IMG/VR virus record: IMGVR_UViG_3300025310_000225
Span: 1 to 25,417 of that record
Strand: one strand, 5' to 3'
From: a virus
DNA length: 25,417 nt
Below the pieces are notes generated by a model. The model worked only from the letters and a program-made list of their open reading frames with translations. It did not search any database and was not told where the DNA came from. This document shows positions 19,489 through 25,417 of the stretch, in pieces (position 1 is the stretch's first letter; each line of letters starts with the position of its first letter). A program made the position numbers and the translations under genes.

Positions 19489-21898
19489 ATTCCTCATATC
19501 AGCCAGCGCCGCCAAGGCCGAAGATGAGATCAGGCGGCTGCAGCGCACCGGTCAGCAGACCGCAAGCATCCTGCAGCGCGAATTCGACCAGCTCGGCATG
19601 ACCTCCACCATCGCCTTCGAGGCCAAGCGCAAGGCGGCGGAATCCGCCTATAACCGGATCAAGACCTCCGGCATGGCTACCCAGGATGAACTGGCCCGAG
19701 CGGAGAAAGCCCTGGCGGACAAGCTGGTCCAGATTGACACGGAGCAGTTCGGGCGGCGCACAGGGCTGGTGGAGAAGTTCAAGGCCAACTGGCTGGCCGC
19801 CGCGGCGGCCATTGGTGCTGCCTGGGTAGCGATATCGCAGGGATGGGATCTTGCCATGCAGGCCGCCGAAGGGATGCAGCAGCGGCAGTCTTTCGCAAAT
19901 CTGGCGGCCTCCCACGGCTTCGCCGCGGACCAGATAGTCGAGAGCCTGCAGCGGGTCTCCGGCGAAACCATCGCCACGAAGGAGCTGATCGAAAAAGCCG
20001 GCACGGCCATGCTCCTCGGTATCCCGGCCGACAAGCTCTCCCGGCTCATGGAGATCGCCCGGGCCTCCTCCCGCGTCACAGGGCAAAGCGTCTCGAAATC
20101 GTTCGACGACATCGCTCTCGCCGTTGGCCGGGGCAGCAAGATGATCCTCGATAACCTCGGCATCATCGTCCAGGAGGAGCGCGCATACAAAGAGTACGCT
20201 GCCACGCTTGGCAAAAGCGCCGATCAGCTGACCGACGCGGAGAAGAAGCAGGCGTTCATGAACGCCACCCTGGCCGCCGGCGACGAGATCATCAAGCGGG
20301 TCGGGGTCACTGCAGAAACCGCCGCAGAGAAGATGCAGCGCTTCGAGGCCCGCGTGAAGAATCTGCGGGAGACGGTGGGGCGTGGGCTTCTGGCGGCCCT
20401 GACCGCCGTGTATGGGGTCGTCAACCTGACTGCGGCCGCTACCCTCTATCTCTCCGGCGCGATCTTCAAGGTGATCGAAGGAGTAAACTGGATGCTCGGC
20501 CGCAAGGCCGCCATGGACGAATGGCGCCTGAATGCGGAGGCCGCCTTCGCCGCCGCCAAGGACCTGAAGGACAAGGGCCTTGGCGACCTGGGGGCTGTTG
20601 CCGACATTCTCACCGGCAGAATCACCGCCTTCGCCGGTGCCATGCAGAAAATGGCTGCCACTACCAGCGACGCCGCCACCGACATCGCCACCGACATCGC
20701 CACCTACTCCAAGGAAGTTGACAAGCTCGGCGCCCTGCAACTCAAGGCCGCCGCCTCCGGCTACAGCGAGGACCTCAAGCGCCAGGCCGACCTCCTGAAG
20801 GAAAATGGCCGGCTCGCCCGTGACCTCTCCGCTCCCCTCGAGCGCTACCTTGCCGTTATTGATCAGGTCTACTCTGTCCAGCTTGATGCCCAGCGCCAAA
20901 TTGGTCAGGCGCTCTTCCGGGTTGGGGCGGAGCAGATGGCAATTGCACAGCAGAACATCACCATCGCCACCACCGAAAAAGCAGCCACTGACGCCCGTTT
21001 GCAGGCATGGAGCCAGTACCTGGACAACCTCCGGGCCATGCACGCGTCGGCCATGGGTGAAATGAAGAAGGCTCAGGATGAGCTCTTCAGTATCCGCCTG
21101 ACCACGGGCGATCTGGTCGCCCAGGTACAGCAAAAGATGATGAGCCCCATGGAGCAGTATTACGCCCAGGTGCAGCGGCTGGAGGAGAAACAGCGCATTG
21201 CCCAGGGTCTCGGGGCTGACGAGAAAATCCGGATGCTGCAGGGGGTGCAGCAGGCATGGGCCAATCTGACCAGCGAGGTCAAGGATGGCGATCAGATATT
21301 CATCAGTCAGGCCGAGGCCTCGGCCTTTGCCCTAACGAAAATCAAGGCAATCGGCAGCGAGATGGAGGCGGAAAAGGCGGCGCAGATCGGCCGGGCAGGA
21401 GCGGCCGTCGCCTCTCTGCAACAGGCCATGACCGCCGCTGACGGTATGATATCGGAGTACCAGCAGCGACTTGCGGAACTGGACGCCCGTATTGCCGCCC
21501 TGACGCGGACGTTCAGTCTCAGCATGAAAGACGAGGCGAGTCCGGTTATTGCCCAGGCGAAGAGCGCCCTCGACAGCATCCAGGACAAGACCGTCACCAT
21601 CACTGCTGTCTACCGTAACGTCTATGCCGACAGTCCAGCCGCCCTGGGTTCCTATGCCGTGGGTACCAGCTACGTGCCACGCACGGGGCTGTATCAGCTC
21701 CATCAGGGGGAACAGGTCAGCACCCGCACCGAAGCCAGTCGTGAAAGGTCCGGCGGGCTCAGCCTCACCCTGCAAGGGGGTATCAATATCACCCTGCCGA
21801 ATGTCGTCAGGGCCGATGCCGCGTCGGCCGACGATCTCGCCCGGGCAGTATGGCCAAAGCTAGAAGAATTCGCCCGTCGCAAGATGGGCAACCGATAA
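19472..21898 (+). CDS. Tail tape measure protein, 808 aa
   Basis: A long Ala/Gln/Glu/Lys-rich helical protein with two hydrophobic segments (about residues 107-125 and 305-334) flanking a globular region, and long coiled-coil stretches in the C-terminal half, is the tape measure design. It sets tail length; at roughly 0.15 nm per residue it predicts a tail near 120 nm. The C-terminus has a Gly-rich Tyr-Val-Pro-Arg-Thr-Gly-Leu-Tyr-x-Leu-His-x-Gly-Glu motif that I recall from many tape measures. It follows the chaperone GT gene, overlapping it by 17 bases. Confidence 0.9.
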   Translation: MAKDVRFLISASAAKAEDEIRRLQRTGQQTASILQREFDQLGMTSTIAFEAKRKAAESAYNRIKTSGMATQDELARAEKALADKLVQIDTEQFGRRTGLVEKFKANWLAAAAAIGAAWVAISQGWDLAMQAAEGMQQRQSFANLAASHGFAADQIVESLQRVSGETIATKELIEKAGTAMLLGIPADKLSRLMEIARASSRVTGQSVSKSFDDIALAVGRGSKMILDNLGIIVQEERAYKEYAATLGKSADQLTDAEKKQAFMNATLAAGDEIIKRVGVTAETAAEKMQRFEARVKNLRETVGRGLLAALTAVYGVVNLTAAATLYLSGAIFKVIEGVNWMLGRKAAMDEWRLNAEAAFAAAKDLKDKGLGDLGAVADILTGRITAFAGAMQKMAATTSDAATDIATDIATYSKEVDKLGALQLKAAASGYSEDLKRQADLLKENGRLARDLSAPLERYLAVIDQVYSVQLDAQRQIGQALFRVGAEQMAIAQQNITIATTEKAATDARLQAWSQYLDNLRAMHASAMGEMKKAQDELFSIRLTTGDLVAQVQQKMMSPMEQYYAQVQRLEEKQRIAQGLGADEKIRMLQGVQQAWANLTSEVKDGDQIFISQAEASAFALTKIKAIGSEMEAEKAAQIGRAGAAVASLQQAMTAADGMISEYQQRLAELDARIAALTRTFSLSMKDEASPVIAQAKSALDSIQDKTVTITAVYRNVYADSPAALGSYAVGTSYVPRTGLYQLHQGEQVSTRTEASRERSGGLSLTLQGGINITLPNVVRADAASADDLARAVWPKLEEFARRKMGNR

Positions 21899-21907
21899 GG
21901 AGGACTT

Positions 21908-22087
21908 ATGTGGACCGTTGATATGAACCGCTGCCCGGCCTGCCCGGACAAGGATGCGTGCCAGGACCGGAAGGAGATCGTTGCCACCCTCTCTGCCCTG
22001 GCCGTGGAGCTCAACACCGACCTCGCCCATGTGGACGGCCCCGGCGACGGCATCATTATCGTAGCCTGCCATCAGAGACATGGCTGA
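21908..22087 (+). CDS. Small Cys-containing tail-module protein, 59 aa
   Basis: A strong TAAGGAGGACTT precedes ATG 21908. The N-terminal part has Cys9-x2-Cys12-x5-Cys18 and a Cys54 near the end, so a metal site or disulfide is possible. The middle is helical (Thr-Leu-Ser-Ala-Leu-Ala-Val-Glu-Leu). The stop lies 8 bases inside the next gene, so it is part of the operon. No family is recognised. The position after the tape measure suggests a tail-tip or assembly accessory role. Confidence 0.6.
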   Translation: MWTVDMNRCPACPDKDACQDRKEIVATLSALAVELNTDLAHVDGPGDGIIIVACHQRHG

Positions 22088-22514
22088 TACCGGATACGTC
22101 CAGAATCAGCTCGATTATGTAGTCGATGATTATATCGGCCTGGTCGGTAGCCCCGTGGCGTTCCTGTCCGGGGCTACGGGCGCGCTCTATTTCAGCCGTT
22201 CGCCTCGGCGGCCGGGGCGGTCCATCAGGTTTATCCAGCCCCGCCTCGAAACCGCTGGCGCGGAGCGGATTGTCCCTGACTACCTGGTTAATGATTCGTT
22301 GGTGGATCTGGAGTGGAGCAACATGTCCCGGTTTGACTTGGACCGTCTCCTCGTCTGGTGGCGGGACACCGCCCGGGGCATGGCCGTGGCATTCACGTAC
22401 GTTGATCTTTCCGGCGTGCATGCTTCAGTCCGGTTCTCCACGCCCAAGCTCCCGGAGTATCGAGAGCGGGCACATGATTCCTACGAAGTCAAATTACAGT
22501 TGAGGGTGCAATGA
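22080..22514 (+). CDS. Minor tail protein, 144 aa
   Basis: The sequence alternates strand-forming stretches with a central acidic part, Trp-Ser-Asn-Met-Ser-Arg-Phe-Asp-Leu, and a Trp-Trp-Arg motif, ending in Val-Lys-Leu-Gln-Leu-Arg-Val. Its placement after the tape measure and before the large tip protein is that of lambda gpM/gpL-type minor tail or distal-tail proteins. Family assignment is by position and general look only. Its stop overlaps the next start as ATGA. Confidence 0.55.
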   Translation: MADTGYVQNQLDYVVDDYIGLVGSPVAFLSGATGALYFSRSPRRPGRSIRFIQPRLETAGAERIVPDYLVNDSLVDLEWSNMSRFDLDRLLVWWRDTARGMAVAFTYVDLSGVHASVRFSTPKLPEYRERAHDSYEVKLQLRVQ

Positions 22515-25417
22515 TTAACGCATTCGTTTCCGGCGCCGCCATCATCCAGTTTGCCACGCCGCCGCTGCGCGAAGGGGGCGAGACTCCGGAGCTCTACCAG
22601 GTTGAGGGGCGTGATTCGGTCGGTACCCAATACGTGTACGACAAGGGCGCCATCGTCCGGATTTCCAGGCGGCTCGTTTTCCCCCGGGAGAGCGGGGCGA
22701 ACCTCTCCGCGCTCCTGTCGTTCGCGGCGGACACCGTGCGCGGCGGGAAGACCCCCTTCACCTGGCACGACCACGAGGGCATCTTTCGCACCGTTCGACT
22801 GGCAGGCGAGATCAGTTACCGGCAGACCGGGCCAGATTCCTACCGTGTGGAAATTCCCTTTGAGGAGGATTCCGCCTGGTCCGCCCCCATTGCGGACCTC
22901 GGCAAGGACGCCCCCGCCGGCGCCGCTCCGGTCTGGATACTGCGGCTCACGGTGGCAGGGGTGGACTATTGGCTCAGCGACATGACTATTACAGTACCCG
23001 TCTGGCAGGGGGGGGTCACCACTGCGCCCTGGGTGGCGGAATGGGGCCGCGTCCAGGAGGGTATCAGTAACAGCTTGGATGAGTTCCGCGTGGCTGATTT
23101 CTCCCTGACCTGCCTGGTTGATCCTGCCGCGTCGCCGAACATTGAGACACTAGCCACTGGCTACCCCCTGGAAAAGAGCCCGGTGGAGCTGTATCTCTGG
23201 TTCCGGGGGCAGAATGCCGCCGCCAGTCCGCCAGAAATGAAATTCCGTGGCTACGTGCGGGATGTCGAAATACCCGACAGCACCGCTGTGTCGTTGGTGA
23301 TTGAGGATGAGACGGTCCGGCTCCGCAAGTACATCGGCACCAAGGTTGACCGCTCTCTATATCCCTCTGCGGACCCCGATGACGTGGGCAAGGTGATCCC
23401 GATCCCCTACGGCACCGTGCGGCGCCTTCCTAGCCTGGCGGTGGACGCCGGGGCACAGACCAGCCTGCCGGTTGCTATCAACGCCGTTACGACCAGCTTT
23501 GCCCTGTCCGACACCACCTATCTGGTCCCAGGCATGGTGATTCAGGCCGACGACGAGCAGATGTTGATCGGTGCGATCACTGGCGACACCGTGACCGTGA
23601 CCCGCGGTTACAATGCCACCATCGCTACGCCCCACCAAAAAGGGGCCGCCGTGTGGGAATGCAAGATCGAGTTTGCCTATCTGGTGTCTGATGCTCCCGT
23701 TGACGCTGTGGGCAAGGTTTATGGCCGCCTGGGTGACACCGAAATCGACATCACAGCAGTCTGTGCCCGCTACACCGGACAGCCCGGCAATGCCCATGTG
23801 TCGTACCCCGGCAAGGCTGTAGTGACTATCCCCGGGCTCATTACCGTGTCCCAGGCCGTAAGTTTGCTGGTAAGCTCAGGCCTGGCGCTGAACGATGCCA
23901 TTTCGGTTGTGGACGGGATTTCGATCGATGACCAAATTGCTATCAGCGACACCATAGGGATCGTCGACGGCATTACTGTTTCTGACACCATCAATGTCAG
24001 CGACACCATCAGCGTATCTCAGGGCAACCATGGACACAACGCAACAACGTCCTATACCGATACCCTGTATCTCAACGCATCGTCTGTGCTGCAGGGATCG
24101 TGGCCAGTGAGCCCATCATATGCAGTAGACTCTGACCCGAACACCAATGCAGTGGCCGGAGTATTCCCTGCTCGGGCAAAACTGTGGCGGACCTCATCCT
24201 TTAGCAGGGCCGAGACGCCAGTCCAGATCAGGCTGGTAGTGGTGTCAGGAGACCCTACCAATAGTGGAGTTGGCGTCGCATACATGTATGTCAATGGCAG
24301 TAGCGCCTATATGTGGGGCCTAAGTGTCGGTGGGAATTCAAAGGGCACCTCATACGGATCGTGGGTGCCTCTGTCGTCATGGTCCCATATAAATGCGGCA
24401 AACACGTATGTTGAGATCCTAAACAACAGCAGCAACGCAAACGCTGCTATATGGGAGGTGTATTTTGAGGTGCAAAGCAACAATGCCCTGAATATGTCCC
24501 CTGCAACTGGGGTTGCCAAGATGGGCGGAGCGACGAAGATTGGCGTAGCCGCAAAATCGGGGACAGTCTCGAAATCGGGGGGGGCAAGCAAATCAGGCAC
24601 TGTCAGCAAGTTGGGCACTGTCAGCAAGTCGGGCACCGTCACCCTCTCCGGCACTGTCACCCTCTCCGGCAACTCCGTAGCCAACACCCTCGTGGGCGAC
24701 ACTGTCCTCTGCGACGTGGTGCGCAACATCACCACCCCTGGCGCCGTCGTGTCAAACATTCTCTCCACCTACTGCGGCGTCACCTCATTCCAGCAGGTGG
24801 GCACTTTCCCGGCATCCTATGCCATCAACGGCGCCATTACCGAGTACCGCACCGCCCTCGACTGGCTGACCACAATTGCCTTCCAGTGTCGGGCCTGGTT
24901 CCGGATGGAGCTCGGCACGGCAAAGCTCATCGTCCGCCCCGATACCCTCACGCCCGTCAAAACCATCCCGGCCTGCCGGATAACCAACGACGGCCGCCGG
25001 ATCCACCGCCGCCGCAAGGCGCCTTTCGATGACATCATCAACAAGATCAGCCTCCTCTTTGACCGTGACTGGTCCAAGGCACGGGGAGACGACGCCTATC
25101 GCGGCATGTCGCAAGCCTCCGACGCAACCAGCATCGCCAACTACGGCGAGAGGGAGCGGCCGGAGCTCTTCCTCTGCGACTTCATCACCACCCAGGCCAT
25201 GGCCGATGACGTGCGCGCATTCTACCTGCTCCGCTACGCCGTCCGGCCATGGCTCCATGAGTTCGAGACCTACCTCGACCACTCGGAACTCAAATTCGGT
25301 GATGTCGCCACTCTCGGCTTCGCCGGCGACGCCGTGGGAGAGATTATCGAAGCCGGATATTCGCCCGGATCCAGCACGCAAATCGACACCGTGAAATTCA
25401 CGGTCCTGGCGCCGTAA
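22511..25417 (+). CDS. Tail-tip/hub protein with receptor-binding-like insert, 968 aa
   Basis: The gene is complete, with TAA at 25415-25417. Residues 1-120 resemble a distal-tail beta domain. Residues about 329-382 carry a repeated phage tail module ending Val-Thr-Arg-Gly-Tyr-Asn-x-Thr ... Gly-Ala-Ala-Val. Residues 461-504 are seven hexads of the form x-Asp-x-Ile-x-(Val/Ile). Residues 505-666 are a Ser/Thr/Asn/Tyr-rich beta domain with lower GC. Residues 667-720 are nine Gly-Thr-Val-Ser-Lys-Ser-like hexads. Residues 721-968 resemble a hub domain that would close the tip. The insert with its linkers may contact the host surface. No enzyme motif is seen. Confidence 0.75.
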   Translation: MINAFVSGAAIIQFATPPLREGGETPELYQVEGRDSVGTQYVYDKGAIVRISRRLVFPRESGANLSALLSFAADTVRGGKTPFTWHDHEGIFRTVRLAGEISYRQTGPDSYRVEIPFEEDSAWSAPIADLGKDAPAGAAPVWILRLTVAGVDYWLSDMTITVPVWQGGVTTAPWVAEWGRVQEGISNSLDEFRVADFSLTCLVDPAASPNIETLATGYPLEKSPVELYLWFRGQNAAASPPEMKFRGYVRDVEIPDSTAVSLVIEDETVRLRKYIGTKVDRSLYPSADPDDVGKVIPIPYGTVRRLPSLAVDAGAQTSLPVAINAVTTSFALSDTTYLVPGMVIQADDEQMLIGAITGDTVTVTRGYNATIATPHQKGAAVWECKIEFAYLVSDAPVDAVGKVYGRLGDTEIDITAVCARYTGQPGNAHVSYPGKAVVTIPGLITVSQAVSLLVSSGLALNDAISVVDGISIDDQIAISDTIGIVDGITVSDTINVSDTISVSQGNHGHNATTSYTDTLYLNASSVLQGSWPVSPSYAVDSDPNTNAVAGVFPARAKLWRTSSFSRAETPVQIRLVVVSGDPTNSGVGVAYMYVNGSSAYMWGLSVGGNSKGTSYGSWVPLSSWSHINAANTYVEILNNSSNANAAIWEVYFEVQSNNALNMSPATGVAKMGGATKIGVAAKSGTVSKSGGASKSGTVSKLGTVSKSGTVTLSGTVTLSGNSVANTLVGDTVLCDVVRNITTPGAVVSNILSTYCGVTSFQQVGTFPASYAINGAITEYRTALDWLTTIAFQCRAWFRMELGTAKLIVRPDTLTPVKTIPACRITNDGRRIHRRRKAPFDDIINKISLLFDRDWSKARGDDAYRGMSQASDATSIANYGERERPELFLCDFITTQAMADDVRAFYLLRYAVRPWLHEFETYLDHSELKFGDVATLGFAGDAVGEIIEAGYSPGSSTQIDTVKFTVLAP
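23891..24022 (+). repeat. Seven hexapeptide repeats (x-Asp-x-Ile-x-Val/Ile)
   Basis: Residues 461-504 of the tail-tip protein repeat a six-residue unit such as Ser-Asp-Thr-Ile-Ser-Val. The period of 18 nt and alternating hydrophobic residues suggest a beta-helix or triple beta-spiral linker. Confidence 0.75.
24509..24670 (+). repeat. Nine 18-nt repeats encoding Gly-Thr-Val-Ser-Lys-Ser-like hexads
   Basis: Residues 667-720 are nine six-residue units. The last four DNA units (from 24596, 24614, 24632, 24650) are nearly identical, which points to recent tandem duplication. Units change from Ser-Lys-Ser to Thr-Leu-Ser types along the array. Confidence 0.85.

Noticed and set aside
24509-24670. 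CRISPR or non-coding tandem array
   Set aside because: The 18-nt period keeps the reading frame and encodes regular hexads within one long gene.

Overview
The window reads as most of a temperate-type siphovirus genome, probably an integrated prophage. It is GC-rich (roughly 60-65% by eye), has dense overlapping genes that are almost all on the + strand, and uses purine-rich Shine-Dalgarno (SD) sites. The host is not identified by any gene here. GC content, gene style and the HicAB cassette fit a Gram-negative proteobacterium, and a Geobacter-like deltaproteobacterium is my best guess at low to moderate confidence. An Rz/Rz1 spanin pair supports a host with an outer membrane. No integrase, repressor, tRNA, rRNA, CRISPR array or insertion sequence is visible.

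Layout. 1-360: the 3' end of a gene, a small minus-strand coiled-coil gene and a short divergent control region. 361-2546: a tight run of small early or accessory genes (an excisionase-like helix-turn-helix protein, a lipoprotein, a membrane protein and Cys-rich zinc-type proteins) on a strikingly G-rich coding strand. 2546-3145: a lambda gpZ-like minor tail gene, far from the other tail genes. 3269-7428: the replication block, with a zinc-ribbon/HTH regulator, a P4-type SF3 helicase, a 434-bp non-coding region carrying eight GGAGGAT iterons and an AT-rich stretch (candidate origin), a CHC2/TOPRIM primase and a dATP/dGTP diphosphohydrolase-like gene. 7431-9886: small and large (GpA) terminase subunits. 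9896-10884: a small HTH gene, a bidirectional terminator, a minus-strand hicAB cassette and a 3 x 10-bp tandem repeat.

10925-15980: head genes, comprising a gpW-like joiner, a lambda-type portal, an HK97-type protease fused in frame to the major capsid protein (with a strong internal start), and connector or terminator proteins. 15980-17476: a lysis cassette sitting inside the structural block (membrane protein, a 29-aa zinc-knuckle ORF, GH108 endolysin, holin-like protein, Rz, nested Rz1). 17490-25417: tail genes, comprising tail tube, G/GT chaperones joined by a -1 frameshift signal, an 808-aa tape measure, small tail proteins and a 968-aa tail-tip/hub protein with two hexapeptide-repeat linkers around a lower-GC insert.

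How it works together. Helicase plus primase plus iterons would replicate the phage DNA. GpA terminase with its small subunit would package it through the portal into an HK97-fold head. The gpW-like, connector and tail-terminator proteins would join the head to a long non-contractile tail, since no sheath gene is seen. The most interesting items are the candidate iteron origin, the complete dnaX-like frameshift signal in the tail chaperone gene, the nested capsid start, the displaced gpZ gene, the hicAB/terminator cassette that splits the late operon, and the repeat-flanked receptor-binding-like insert.
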